Positions 9,546 to 21,880 of a DNA stretch of 64,000 bases are shown piece after piece. Under the pieces are notes generated by a model, which saw only the letters and a program-made list of their open reading frames with translations, searched no databases and had not been told where the DNA came from. The position numbers and the translations under genes were made by a program. This stretch comes from Zhengitettix transpicula (lineage: Eukaryota; Arthropoda; Insecta; Orthoptera; Tetrigidae), in contig CM073594.1 of NCBI GenBank assembly GCA_037074705.1, positions 64,600,509 to 64,664,508 of the forward strand, in the 5' to 3' direction. Positions within the stretch are counted from its first letter, which is position 1, and the number at the start of each line of letters is the position of its first letter.

Positions 9546-12246
9546 CAGTTAGTTGAATGTTTGCAACAGATGCGTTGCTTTCTTTTTATTCTACCGTTTC
9601 AGTGTTTGGAATTTTCGTCTACAGATATTTGGACACTTGAGACAGATGATTTTGAGTTATTTGTTGTCGTGGACAGTGTTTCGCGAGTTTTGTGTGTGTC
9701 GGTCAGTCAGTCTTCCCTACAAGTCGTGGAGTGTGACGTCTGGTCGCAGTGTGTCAGTCTGGGAATGCCCGCTGACTATTCTTGGAGGAGCCACCCTCGC
9801 GTCCTCTCTCAAATTGTTCCTCGCCGCTCGCTTCCTGCCACCCACACACGTGTGGCTGGCTGCAGGACGTTATACCTCTAAAAATACAAAGGATTCACTA
9901 CTACGACTATCAACGAGTTGCCGAGGGCCAGGACTTTGAAGCAGGGTGGTACATATTGAAAAAAAAGTAATACGGTACTTGAACTGTTGGAATTGCAAGT
10001 CTACTTAGGTTATGTTCATTACACACATGATGTGAACCAGAGACGAAGACGACATTCAACAGTTATTGTAAGTATAGATCGTATATTCCATTGCCAGAGT
10101 CGAAAAAGGTAGAAAAAAAAAGCTCGACAGAAAAATCCGTAGAGAGACAGAAGAGAAAAATCAAAAACTCAAAAAGGAGAAGCCAAGAATGCTGATAGAA
10201 ACAATAAAGATAAACCGGACGATGTCGCTTTCCTTTCTTTTTAGAGCTATACCGAATATATTAATTCTGTGCCTTCCTGAGTGGTCGGATTCTCGAACTG
10301 TAGCTGTCAATGTTATTCTTTCCTTGATGAAGAACTGTGTTTCTTTAAAAACGTTGCAGTTATCTGTTTTTTTTAAATCTTTCTTCCTCTTTTTTTTCTT
10401 GTTTCATTTTCTATCTTCTGTGTCAACCGGTTTTCCTTATTTAAGTCAATTATTTGTTATTGCTTCTTCTTGCCATTTTACTCACAATTGTGGGCAAGTT
10501 TCAAATGTACATGAAGCAGGAAATTGTGCGAGGTAACTTAAGGGGGAATTTGCACGCTTAATTGACCCGCTTAGGTAAGACGGGATGTGAACTAAGAGGA
10601 ACATAGGCATGTATTGAAAATGCCTGATTATAAGAAATGGTCTGCATTCGAGAGCTAGGATTCATTGAAAGGCGGTGAGTTATAGAGTGGAATGCTTATT
10701 TATTCAAAGATGGAAATGATCCGACTTTATTAATTTTTTAGGAATACGAATTTGCTTAAATTATCATCTTAGGGGAGAGAAATAAAAAGACATGGGCCAT
10801 GAGTACAAATTATTCGTTTACCACCTAGACGCCAGAGACAGAAGGGGAAAAGTACCATTACCAGCGATGATGAAAGAAATGTGAAGTTGACAACTCCCCC
10901 CCTCCCCCCGGTAATTCATCTCTGGAAGTCGGAAACATTACAATTTTTATATTTACCTTCTATTTAATCTCCGTTCATTTAATGTTGGTTTAGTAGTTCG
11001 TAAAAGTACCGTGTAATGAATTAAACTTGAAGGGAAAAAGGTTAGAAGCCGTTAACACTTGCGCGTCAGAGGAAATTCCCTGTCCTGCTGACGCCAACTG
11101 AGGTACATTACTATTTTCCATTCTTCTACATTACATTTGTATTTATAAACGAAATATTTTTGACGTATTCATTTTTCGGATTCTTATTAATGTTTCAGTT
11201 TGAATGCCTGCACACGCTGTAATTAGTGAGAATTAATAAATGGTGAAATTGTGAAAAGGCCACGTCTCTGAACCCGCACCAGAGGATCACTGGTCTGCTA
11301 AGGATTCTTTTTCTTTCTTGCCATTAAAGAAACCGCGTGTCAAATAATTCGCACCCACCTGAGATTTAACTCGCGCGCCATATTTAACGTTGGAGTGACG
11401 TCACTCAGAGCTTTTATAATGTTCAGTCGCATTATCTTTGACGCGTCCAAGTTTGATGTGACCGACCATTGAACAAATAAATTTTGTCAACTTTGTCGAC
11501 GTGACTTTTTAAGGGGAGCGGTAATGGCCGTCGTCACTTAACCCCATGTTTACCCTCTTATGTTGCCCTTTGCCGCCCTCAAAATTTGTATTTTTAATCA
11601 GACAGAAACGTGTCGTAGCACTTGACTTTCTTTTTCTGTGCTGACGCGTGTAGCCAACCTCCTAGCTTTTTGAGTTACGGGCCAGTAATTACGTTCTTTT
11701 TTTTATCTTTAGTGTGTCTCCTTTTCGGCGCCCTTCTCCTGTCGTCGTTCTTTGATGTGAATTTCGCGGGTCCCCCCTTCCACTGCTATTATCTACGGGG
11801 GCATGGGGGACTATTCAGAGGACGGGGGGGCCCCCACCATCTCGTTACGCGAATCCAAGGGCCATTATGCACGCTGCCGATAACCTATACAGAGTGCGGT
11901 GACTCACGGTAAACACGAAGCACAACGCAAACAACCGTCGTCAGTCAACCTGTTGGAGGAATTGGCAACCCGATGTCTTTATCAGACCGTACTTGCTACC
12001 TTCAAAGGTGATGAGACTAAGACATTTACCACAAAACTCCTCTGCAAAACAGCGGTGAAGGGAAAATGGAAAAGGGAGATAGCATTCAAAATAAGAAGGT
12101 GAAGTGAAGTGCAGAATAGAATAGAATTATTTTGTTTCTTTACTCTTCTAACGAGGGAATATGATTCGTTACAATAATAATAGGAAATTAATGTAAGATA
12201 TATTTGACGACCAATTAACAGGCTATTTATTATTTAAAAAGTGTTT
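9546..12246. other. Unassigned region
   Basis: Several open frames of 100-130 codons occur (for example 9553-9939 and 11622-11912, plus) but none shows a domain. The 10885-10908 segment is a C-rich stretch. Nothing is annotated with confidence. Confidence 0.3.
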
Positions 12247-12273
12247 TATTATTCAAAAAAATGTTAATAGTGC

Positions 12274-12305
12274 TACGTTTCGGTACTTATTTGCACCCTC
12301 TTCAG
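12274..12305 (-). ncRNA. Hammerhead ribozyme-like motif (inverted pair, left)
   Basis: The minus strand reads CTGAAGA, then a stem II candidate GG(G)TGC/GTACC around an A-rich loop, then GAAACGTA. Both core strands are canonical and GTA is an allowed cleavage triplet. It forms a near-perfect palindrome with the plus-strand copy at 12348. Confidence 0.55.
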
Positions 12306-12347
12306 ATTGAAAGGACCAGACTGAGAAAATTTCAGCCAGACCACACC

Positions 12348-12379
12348 CTGAAGTGGGGTCAAATAAGTACCGAAACGTA
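12348..12379 (+). ncRNA. Hammerhead ribozyme-like motif (inverted pair, right)
   Basis: Reads CTGAAGT (last core base changed from A), GGGGTCAAATAAGTACC, GAAACGTA. It shares the hairpin and flanks ('acgtagc') with the minus-strand copy, giving a foldback of two motifs 42 bp apart. Complementarity extends outward into 'ttaa(t/c)ag(t/c)gc'. Confidence 0.5.
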
Positions 12380-12429
12380 GCGCTGTTAACTAAATAAAAT
12401 TGGAGTAATAAGATTTTTATTTTGAAATA

Positions 12430-13320
12430 TCTGAGTGCCCGGGTATTTATTTAAATTAAACCGGAACAGGAATTGTTCATTTAACCGACATGTTAGGAAC
12501 ATTTACCTACTTACATTCCCCTCCCCGACCAAACCCCCTCGGCATCTAACTCCAAGTAAACCACGACGATGACTGATGTTAGTCGGAAACTCTCCTACTA
12601 CATAAAATAAGTGTCTAAAAATAACGACGAATTAAAACAGTAGAAAACCCCTTTAACTTTAAAAGTCTAAAACTACTCCAGATACATTAAAATAGCAAGG
12701 AAATAGAACCCTTAACGGAATAGAGACCAAAATATAGAGGGTACCCATAGAAATAAAAACATTAGACGGTACCTTAAGAAGGTCAAAACTACTACGGGTA
12801 ACTTTCTCTCAACCGTGCCCACCTCTACGAAGAGGAACATAAAATTTCATGAATCACCGTGATTAATTCGACATTTAAACTTAGGGACTCCTATAACCCC
12901 GAAACCGAATCTAATATCCGTCTTTTATTAATTATTTTTTATGTAAACCCTTCCACCACCATAGTAGTGCTTCCCTTCCTTGCCTTTGGGAGTTGAAATT
13001 AGACACATAAAAATTCTAGAATGACGCTATCAAATTAAGGCACCCCAGAAACGTTTTATTCGACGCTTATAATGGCCGTCTAGGAATATTTATAAATTCC
13101 ACCTCCACCCCTAAAGGCCGTACGTGTCTCATAACCCCTCAGTGTTTGTACCTGGATCGTAAGTAACATGAGCACAAAGTTTGTAGAAATTTCTCTACGC
13201 GTTTAAGATTGTAAACGGAAATTTGTTTCACCCTCTTCCACTTCCACCCCCACTCCTAGGGGCTGAACTACATCTTAACGAGTATGGTAAGTATCCGAAT
13301 TAAACTCGGTGAACTGCTCC
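12430..13320 (-). mobile_element. Family B repeat, truncated copy
   Basis: Starts on the plus strand at 'gtgcccgggtatttattt' and follows the copy at 61553-62926 for about 900 bp (shared phrases: accacgacgatgactga, gaagaggaacataaaattt, ttaagattgtaaacggaaat, ggatcgtaagtaacatg). It ends before the outer end bearing the 'tatataaaaatgaatgtctg' signature. It is non-coding by inspection. By its two end signatures it resembles a widespread class of invertebrate repeats that I cannot assign to a superfamily. Confidence 0.7.
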
Positions 13321-13800
13321 GAAAAAACAAGGATATTTGCTTAAAAAAACTATTAATCCACATTGTAGCCTCAATCTTATAACAACATATGAAGGGATAG
13401 AAAGAAAGTGGGAATGCGGAATGGAGAAAAAGTTAGCAAGGGGATAACAAGAGCCTCCTTGTCACAGTTTAAGATTCATACCTGGCCTAAAAGTGATGCA
13501 GGGAAAACCATAGAGAAAAAAAATAATAATTCCAAAACGGTATAAAGTTAGTTCCGGCTGATACTTCCTGTAATTATTAAAATTATTGTAATTAAAATTA
13601 TATGACGTATTTGAAAGTTACAGTAATTAAATAGACCGCAATTCAGAAAAATATTAAACAAAGCAACTGACCAAAAATACAACTACACAACACTTCGTTC
13701 TTAATTTAGGACATCATAATTTTTACAATAGATTTGGAATATTATATATAATTTTTATAATTGAAACGAAAGATAGACAATTCAGACAAAAAAGTGATAA
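13321..13800. other. Unassigned; possible SINE-A ghost
   Basis: Between about 13390 and 13520 a highly diverged SINE-A body can be glimpsed on the minus strand (gaagggatag, gggaatgcggaa, ggggataacaagagcc, gatgcagggaaaacc). It is too decayed to bound. Confidence 0.4.
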
Positions 13801-13814
13801 TATAAATACCACAC

Positions 13815-13846
13815 AACGTTTCTGGGATCCTAGTTCCTTTCGTCAA
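13815..13846 (-). ncRNA. Hammerhead-like motif, CTGACGA subtype, decayed
   Basis: The minus strand reads TTGACGA, then AAGGAACTAGGATCCCA, then GAAACGTT, followed by GTGTGGTATTTAT. The same flanking phrase follows the motif after the PLE endonuclease at 36841 and lies in the foldback at 50427. The first core base is T instead of C. Confidence 0.45.
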
Positions 13847-13849
13847 ATG

Positions 13850-15575
13850 CGAAATTTTTACACATTGCCAAATTCTTCTGTTGATATCAGCCAAAATTCG
13901 TGTCTGGTTTGTTAACAACGAATTGGAAAAATTAAATTACTTTGGATTAGCCGACTGTCGCACGTTCTAGTTCTTACCAGTACAGAAGTTAGTCAGCCTT
14001 GGACAATCTTAGTCTTTTTGGGTTGTTACAAGAATAAGAAAAGTGCATCTGGACGTGTTGAGTCACAGCAGCTGTTGTGTTTGAAATGGAACAGAACGGA
14101 ACGGCACTGCCCCGCCAATGAATCGACCCGAGTGAAGCGCCATTGTTCAATAACGGAAAAGCTTCCATGCAAAGCGACTTTAATTCATAGGATGGGGTCA
14201 GCTCTCTTCAATGGAGATGGACCAGACGCGAGCTAATCCACCAGTACCAGTGTGTTGATTAATGGCCGACATATACCAGACATACTGACAAGAAAATTGG
14301 CTATTCCTGATTCGTTTAATTGAGATTCTGGCTCTGGTTCGGATTCTTGACGAATCGTTGAATTTAACTTGAAGCAGAGCTCATCGGCGGTGAGGACGTT
14401 TGTGTCTTCTTTGGATGTCGCAAACGCTTTTAGTCTGGGCTGTGTGGTCCCCTCCGACGATTTATTGAGCTCGTTCCCTTTTGGTCTGGTTCGCTGATTT
14501 ACGGTCAGCGTTCCCGGTGACTAACACGAAGACGAGTGTCTGGGAGCGGAGGTTTGACGGTATTCGTGCCTCTCGTCTGGTAGTGCTCCATAGACGAAAA
14601 TAGTAATATAAAATATAGATGGGGGTTTCTTGTGATGTAATTCTGAAAAATTAAGGTTGCTTTAAAGGTGCATCGAATTATTGTGCGAGGGAGAAACAAA
14701 TATTCGTGGTTGTTTTTATGAGCGAAAGGTCTTATTGATGGAAGCGGAGTCCTGTCATATGGTAAATGAGTAAATTATGAGGACTTTAGCTGTGGATGTG
14801 GCTGAACTGTTTAGGGGCCCACCAAGAAACACATAAGGGACGTTCGAACGTCCTTGTTACAATTTTATTGATTTACTATATCTCGGCTTGTTGGCTTCGT
14901 ACAAAAAGTTAATTCAATTTTAATAAATATGTCCATTGAAAAAAAATTACAAATATTTCTGATTTCTTCAGCCATCACTAAAAGCATTACTTTTATGTTC
15001 ACGTTCCGTTCTGGCACCCTGAAAGTGGATCGACAACGATTTCTGATTTTCCTTTCTTGTTTTCGGTTGATGCCATTTAACCAATAGGTCATTAGTTCCT
15101 CTAATGCTCGTCGGCCGGGAAAATGGGTTACGGTCTGCGGATGACAACTAAATAGCTTTATCTCTCATCGAACTATTCGATAGGAGGGCGATTGCTCTGT
15201 GTATTCTGGCCGTCTTATCTGATTCAGGGACTTTGGTGCGTTGGCATAAATACGATAGTCGGTTGATAAATCATTTGTGTGCGTTGTTCCATCGTCAGGG
15301 TTTTGAAGAATAAGTAGACAGCCGTGAAAGATAAGGAGAGAGAAGTTTCTAAATTCTCTGATCTTTCTCCTCTACTCAACAATACACTGCGTTTTTAAAA
15401 ACCTGAAATGTCGGCCAAAAGAAACAAAAGAGCCGACTTCTCGGTATTTGCGGAGTAAACGGCTGTGGAAATATGAAACGGGTTTATTGTCGCTAATACA
15501 AGTGACACTGATCTACGAAGACACTTTTAATCAAAATAACTATCTAATAAATTAAAAAATAGCTTCATAAGATAT
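13850..15575. other. Unassigned region
   Basis: No supported gene or repeat. Open frames are short on both strands. Confidence 0.3.
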
Positions 15576-15579
15576 GGGA

Positions 15580-15960
15580 ATAACCGATATGATTGGACAT
15601 GTCACAAACATGAAATCCTATAGAATGATTTTTAAATAAAAATTGGTACGAAGAATCTACGGTCCAATTATGGAAAAGGTAAAACTGGAGGATGAAGTAT
15701 AATTATGAATAAATCTAATCGGTATAGTTATAAATTATACCAACTATACACATCAAGGAAGAAAAAGGGAAATAACAAGAATGCTATGGGTTGCCCACGT
15801 CAAAACGAATGGTTGACTCTGTGGTATCCCTCTCTGAATAATATATTAACAAGCAAAGAAAAAGAGGATGGCCGAGGTCTTGGTGGATCGAAGAGGTTAA
15901 TCTGGACGCAAGGAAAATGACAAAGCGGACATGATCTGGAAGGAAAAGAGAAACTAAGAA
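15580..15960 (+). pseudogene. LINE 3' end relic (ORF2 C-terminus)
   Basis: Frame fragments give MIGHVTNMKSYR, then RRIYGPIMEKV and, at about 15857-15920, RKRGWPRSWWIEEVNLDARKM. These parallel the C-terminal WxGHVxRM, RxIxGPxxEN and RRRGRPRxRWxDEVxxDLRxM blocks of LINE ORF2, also seen in the element at 25905-27806. The order is disturbed, with stops and frameshifts throughout. Its 3' edge runs into the 20-bp minisatellite. Confidence 0.6.
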
Positions 15961-16000
15961 ATGGACAGAAAAGATAAGATTTTTGAAAGAGAAACGATGA

Positions 16001-16410
16001 AATGAACAGAGATACTAAGCAATGGACACAGATACTAAGCAATGGACACAGATACTAAGCAATGGACACAGATACTAAGCAATGGACACAGATACTAAGC
16101 AATGGACACAGATACTAAGCAATGGACACAGATACTAAGCAATGGACACAGATACTAAGCAATGGACACAGATACTAAGCAATGGACACAGATACTAAGC
16201 AATGGACACAGATACTAAGCAATGGACGGATAGGTACCAAGCAATGGACGGATAGGTACCAAGCAATGGACTGAGAGATACCAAACAATGGACTGAGAGA
16301 TACCAACCAATGGACTGAGAGATACCAACCAATGGACTGAGAGATACCAAGCAATGGACTGAGATACCAAGCAATGGACAGAGAGATAACAAACAATGGA
16401 CATTGACTAG
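16001..16410. repeat. 20-bp minisatellite
   Basis: Unit AATGGACACAGATACTAAGC. Ten units are identical from 16021 to 16220. Variant units follow: two with 'cggataggtacca' (about 22 bp), then several with 'ctgagagatacca'. Both flanks carry looser relatives (aagaaatggacagaaaag near 15957; gagaaactcagaaag near 16440). The long minus-strand frames here are repeat translations. Confidence 0.95.
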
Positions 16411-17175
16411 GAGTTGGATCGAGAAAATAAAAAGCGGACAGAGAAACTCAGAAAGAAAAATTAATAAAGGGGAAAGAATAACACGTAAGATAGAGAGTGA
16501 GGGTAAAAAAGCCAAGAATTGGAGTTATAAACAGAGAAAGAGAAGTACATAATGGGTGTTAGAAACAATGAAAATAAGAAAAAATGAAGAAAAAAAGAAC
16601 AAAGGAAGTAGGAGACAAATAAGAGTAAAATTAAGACAGTTTGAAAGAAGACTGAGATGAATAACGAAAGAAAGACATAAACAGGAAAATGAAAATATAG
16701 CGTGTGGTGAAGGAGATAGGGCCGAATGTCTGGTCCTTCCAGTCTGAAGAATGTCAAATTGACAGTAAAAGTCCCAGGATAAACAAATGTTCCTAAATCC
16801 GGAGCAGAGTTCCTGGGACCCGTTCGCCCTTGGACACTACCATTATCGGCTTGATAATTACGGCAGCCCAATTAACGGCCTGATCGCTCGCTCTACACGC
16901 GGCAGAGATAATTGGGTCCCGAGTGACGGTCTGTCTGTGTTCAGTACCTACCGACGACGTATGTGTCCTGCGAGACGAGAGCCGGTGCTCGAATCCTTCC
17001 CCCCTCGTATCCCGCGCATGTTGTGACATCACTGTGGACACCAGTTTTCTCCTGAGTCCTGGCCGCGGGATTCAAACCTCGGGACCAGAGTCCGAGGTAA
17101 GCTTTGTTTACGTGGTGGCAGAACTTTGCTTTTTTGATTTTATCGGAGTCGTCGTTGGGAGCTCAAATGCCACGT
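16411..17175. other. Unassigned region
   Basis: Several overlapping frames of 80-136 codons occur on both strands near 16461-17180 but none shows a domain. Confidence 0.3.
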
Positions 17176-17206
17176 CTTAGATGACGGGGATTGTCATCGA
17201 AACGTT
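17176..17206 (+). ncRNA. Hammerhead-like motif (family D), core damaged
   Basis: A six-bp stem II GATGAC/GTCATC around the loop GGGGATT is followed by GAAACGTT. The first core strand reads CTTAGA, apparently a small deletion from CTGAAGA. Downstream 'gccggttggaaacc' and 'caccgggaaggcc' match the flanks of the minus-strand motif at 43438. Confidence 0.5.
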
Positions 17207-17299
17207 GCGAGCCATCGACGATCTCAGCCGGTTGGAAACCTGAGAGGCTTTCATCGATTCTCTACACCGGGAAGGCCTTTGTTCTTCTACCACGTCTTA

Positions 17300-18430
17300 G
17301 TGTTTGGCCACGTTCATTTCTCCGTGGGACTGCCAAGGAATCTTGACTGACCACTGGATTTGGAAATCATTTCGCGGATGGGTCGTTAATCATGTTATCA
17401 GCATTTTAGGCCTAGTCACTTATTCAACCTGTTACATTACATTTATCTTTCCTTCGCTTTCTAATCGTCGAAGAGAGACCAATCATGATTTTGAGTCCTG
17501 ATTGACCGGTTCCTCTCTTCTGACGGAATTGCTGGTCGCAAACAACACGACTTCCTTATTTATTTGAAGACGCGTTTTGGTGGCAAAATTGAGCCACGCG
17601 AAGAACACTGTAGTTGTTTAAAATACTTTCAAAGATCAGGAAGCTTTAAGACGACAATCATTCCAACCACGCTCAACACGAGAAAGAGTATCTTGATAAT
17701 CGGCTAGGGTTAACATTCTTTCATCATGGAAAGAGATTTGCTCTTCCAATCTGTCCCAGAACGGTTTTTCGGCCGCGGCGTTAAGCCGGGGTGTAAAGAA
17801 AACCTACGTAGAGCCGTGCAGTAAATGTACTATCGTGCCGCATCGCTCCAATATAAACAAATTATTGATTTTATTCTGACGCTGATGGCGATGTCACCGT
17901 GGTGTTTTTATGCATCATATTGATACTGATAAATAGATGATTATTTGCCTACAGTGTAACTGCAAAGTTTTTAATAAATTGTGACGTTATTGATGACGGC
18001 TCAACGGAACAGTTCTTTAAACATATTGATAAACACATTAAAGTTAAAATACGCCATAAAACGTCACTTTAAAGGAAGCTTTTGCTCTATCGACACGACA
18101 ACCGCGGAAAAATAAGGTTATTTATCCGCTTCCTTTTTTTCCCCCGCGTATATTTCGTAGATGTCGGCTGGGACGTGAAATATATCTGAATATTTTATTT
18201 ATTTATCAGAAGCCGTTAACAGAGTATTCTCTTTCTCCTTTCTTGGCGCTTGGCGCCGGAGTCGTCTTTGGCCTCCCACTCTGAACCTGCATAACAATTT
18301 TCTTACTACTGTATCCATCTCTTCAGTGGTCATGAGAAACTCAGACACGGAGTACCGTTTTAAGAAAATTCAACAGTGTTCGTCTTAGTTGGGTGTGTCA
18401 GGGAATCGGTTTGATCAATTTTTACGTGTG
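17300..18430. other. Unassigned region
   Basis: No supported gene. It precedes the CpG-rich island. Confidence 0.3.
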
Positions 18431-18439
18431 TGCGTAATG

Positions 18440-19430
18440 GCGGTGTTTTGATGTCATTGAAGAGGCACTGGAGCGTGAAGACTTTATCTTGTGGGTATTA
18501 GGGGCTAGAGTAAGCGAGTATTTAGCGCATATCCTGGGCAGTGCACCCGCGTATTCAACGCGCCTGTTGATCGTTGCGAGCCGAGCGTGTCCGAAGCGCG
18601 ACGGAGATGACCGAAGCACTCGCGTTTTAGCGCGGAGGATCGCGGAGCAGCGCAGTTGCAGGGCGCCGTCCATGTAGCACGCACGTCATGTTCCAGTGCA
18701 TCATCCAGCAGCGCAACGGCTGGGTGCGTGGCAGTCCCGAGCTCAGGGATGTTTTCCCAGGTAAACAATCCATTTTTAAAAAAAATAAAGCTTCTGCAAG
18801 CCGTTCCCCGAGTGACGTGTGCCTCGCGTCTCTTTTTCTCTTTAACCCCGGTATGGCAGGTGACCGTCGGAGAATTTGTGCCATACGTTTCGGATCGAAG
18901 GTGTTCGGATTGAACGGTGTTGTTGGTGTCTGCACGGTGGCGTCGCGCTGCTGCTGGAGTGCGTGCGTGTGTCTGCGAGTGTGTGCGCTGAAGGATGACG
19001 CGCGAGGGATGGGGGCGCCACGAAAATCTCTGGACCCTGAACAATAAGGAATTATAAGTGGTCTGGACCCAGAGGGAGGGGGCGCAGCTACTGGGCGGGC
19101 CCCGCGCCGTCCCGTTCATCTCTCCTATTGATCGCAGCGGCAGGGTGCCATGGCAACAAGGACCAAACAGCTGGCACGTCAAGAATATATGCCTTCGCGT
19201 CCGCGGTTCATCTCGGCTAATCCTTAACAGCCTCCTCGCACTTTGCTGACCAGAGTGTGGAAGGATCTCGGAATGTTGTCGACGCGTGGCCGGAGAAAAA
19301 ACGCCGACTTGCGAAGCCACAAATTTTACACAGGGTTTGGTTTTTGTGGTACCAGGTTCTTTTTCTTTCCGTTCGCTCCCTGCACACGTCTGTTCAGACC
19401 ACGTCTGCAGATAAAACCAACGTGTCACAC
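18440..19430. promoter_or_regulatory. CpG-rich island, possible promoter/5' gene region
   Basis: About 1 kb with clearly higher GC and many CpG dinucleotides (for example 18545-18670), unlike the AT-rich surroundings. It contains none of the repeat families seen elsewhere in the window. Stops are rare here simply because of composition, so a minus-strand frame of 314 codons (18505-19449) can be chance. Single-copy CpG-rich sequence next to a candidate start exon suggests a promoter, but no core promoter element is decisive. Confidence 0.4.
18688..18760 (+). CDS. Candidate first coding exon of an unidentified host gene
   Basis: ATG at 18688 opens 24 codons (begins MFQCIIQQRNGWVRG, ends ELRDVFP) and reaches a good splice donor, CCCAG|GTAAAC, at 18760/18761, leaving phase 1. 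The peptide is not low-complexity and the codons are GC-ended. Twelve bases upstream of the ATG is a minimal start-stop frame, ATG TAG (18672-18677), which could tune initiation. I do not recognise the protein and see no second exon, so this rests on composition, start context and donor only. The exon lies in the only CpG-rich part of the window. Confidence 0.3.
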
Positions 19431-21600
19431 TGACAGACCCGGTCTTCACGCGTTATTATTTTACTCATAATATTAGCGTTAAAACCTTATTTATCACTTC
19501 AACGATATAACCTGTCTTTTTTATGATTAGAAAAAAAATCTTTATTTACTCCGCTCAGGTTTGGTCTTGAGGCTTTACAGTGACGCGCGTGAGACTAAGG
19601 CGCAATCCGAACGTCAGTCGGGCGTTAAAAGCGTGAACTTTTAAGTGTCAAGACCCGATTTTTACAGAGTCGTCCTGCAACATTGACGTTTCGTGGTGTC
19701 GGCAGATTTAGACTAAGGAAGTCACAAGACCTGGTCAAGGTATTTGATGTGCAGGCACCATTGCCTGCCTTTAACAAGACTCGTTTCGTTACGTCAGTAG
19801 AACCTCGACCTAATCGTCATTTGAGGGACCGGAACCTTGTCGGATTAATTGAAAAGTCTGTTAAGCGAGAAAGGATAAATATATTATTTAAATTATATAA
19901 AATTTTTATTGATTTCACAGTTCGACCTACCGCACCTTAAAATTGCCGCAATGCTACTTAATTGTTCTTTTCTTCCTATCGTGGACGCTTAATGATCTTC
20001 ATTTTTTATTAGATAAATCCAACGCAATATGCTTATAGCTTTTCATTTTTTTTTGCAATACGGAACAACGTTGTGACGGGCAAGGTCGTCCTGACGGTAA
20101 GACGGAAGTTGTCGACGACTGTATAAAGAAATCGATCCACGTCGATGGGGAATAGGCAAAAGTGCAAGACTACGGGAATACCGGTCTGAATCCACGGTGA
20201 GACAGACAAGCGAACGGACGAGACTGGTTGTGGCGTCACGGAAGCGTGACAGCTGAGGCCAGGCCGGTGGAGCGTTACAAGCCGCAATTGTCCTAGGCTA
20301 CCGTGGCGAAGAATGGAGAGACCTCCGCGTGAATCAGAAACCCTGCACTGTTCGTGGAAGGGGGTTTAATCAGCAGACCAAGGGGACGATCCACTTCCAG
20401 AAGAGATAGGACACGCTCGCATCCGAAGCTCGGCGGGCGGTATCTGCGAGGATGGTCACAGTCACCGGTGACTCTGCGGTCGCGAGTGTGAGTTAACATA
20501 CTCTTTTAAATCGGTCGACCTCGGAAAATAGCCACCTTCTACCATCAAACCCCCCGAAAAAATAATTGCTACCGTCTCACAGATTGATTCGGCAACCCTG
20601 AATGAAACCGTAGATCGCTTGTCATTGCAAACAACGGTCACACACAAGCATCAGCCGTGATTCCACATGGTGTCAAGTTACTCCGGATAAACTCGATATT
20701 CGCCTCGGTCAACTCCAGCTGCTTCGAGACAGTAACGGGCCAATCAACGTTCGATCTTATATAAGGCCAGAAAAGGGCGGATGAAAGACTCAGCATCTTC
20801 GTTTTTTTTCTGTCCACCGAGGAGATTATTTGTTCTTGGAAGGAGAATGACATCGCATTGTAGTAGCTGGTGGGGCGGTTTGATGGACTTAGACGTATTC
20901 GAATTAAAAATAAATTATTGCTGTTTTCTCGTGCGAGTCTCTGGGACTGAGACATAGAGGACACTTCAAATGGAATAAATTGTTCTTTTTTGAAAAAATA
21001 ATTGCATTGTCTAGGGTGGCGTAGAGCCAGAAGTTGGTAGAAAGTAAACGAAGTCCTGAAGAGGAACTATTGATATTTGGATGAGAATTTAGTTGAAGGT
21101 CATTTAGTTGCGAAATGGTGCCTAGTGTTGGAGTATAAATGGAGAGAAGCCAAGAGCAGTTTGTGGTTTCGTTTAACGATCAAAGAAACTTACAAAATTT
21201 TCCCTCGAATTTGTCGTAAGTCTTGATGGATTCACACGTCTCCGAAACAGGGTCGTCGTTGTTTTATATTTGAAATCAATAAGACGTAAAGTGCTTTGTA
21301 TTTGATTTATCTAAATCAATTGGAGATCATCAAGTGTCCATGATAGGGAGGAACGTGTATGATGCGGGTCGAACAACAGATAATTGATATTAAGAGAGAC
21401 GTCGAAAAAACGTGGATGGTTTTCGACTTCCCTTCAAGCCTCCGGTCTAAAACTAATTGTTAATCGAGGTTATACAGTTCCATCTCTTTGTCATAGTTCT
21501 ACGGGATCAAATAATTCTCTTCTTTATCGAGGATCCATCAAGATATTACCAATACAGTTCCTTCTTTGTTGTAGAGAGAATTTATCAGTTCCTATCCTTC
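19431..21600. other. Unassigned region
   Basis: No defensible gene. Frames of 60-108 codons around 20033-20964 (minus) are unrecognised and overlap each other. Confidence 0.3.
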
Positions 21601-21880
21601 TATGGTTTTTTTCCTTTTCCACAGATATATCAGTCCAGTTGGTTACTTTTGCTAAAATTCCATAGATATTTATATCAATCTAGTTGGCTGTCGTTTTCCA
21701 TAGAAATATTAAATCCATAGTTATTCCAGCAATCCAGTTGGTTATTTATGTCATAGAAATATTATCAGATCAGTTCGTTATTTTTTGTTAAAATCCATAG
21801 ATATTCCATAAATCCAGTTTCTTATTTTGGTTGTTTGTATATCTTCAGTCCAGTTGGTTATGTTTTGATAAAAATCTGCT
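21600..21880 (+). repeat. Decayed tandem array, 37-52 bp spacing
   Basis: Variants of 'cagtccagttggttattt' recur at about 21630, 21677, 21729, 21770, 21811 and 21848, separated by 'aaaatccatagatatt' variants. Looser units extend upstream to about 21480. Units are well diverged. Confidence 0.65.

Noticed and set aside
15800..16515. Several minus-strand frames rich in LVSLSPLLGISQSI-type repeats
   Set aside because: They are translations of the 20-22 bp minisatellite, not protein genes.
18505..19449. Longest open frame in the window, 314 codons on the minus strand
   Set aside because: It lies in the CpG-rich island where stop codons are rare on all frames, has no recognisable domain, is Arg/Thr/Ser/Pro-rich in a compositional way, and overlaps the better supported plus-strand start exon.
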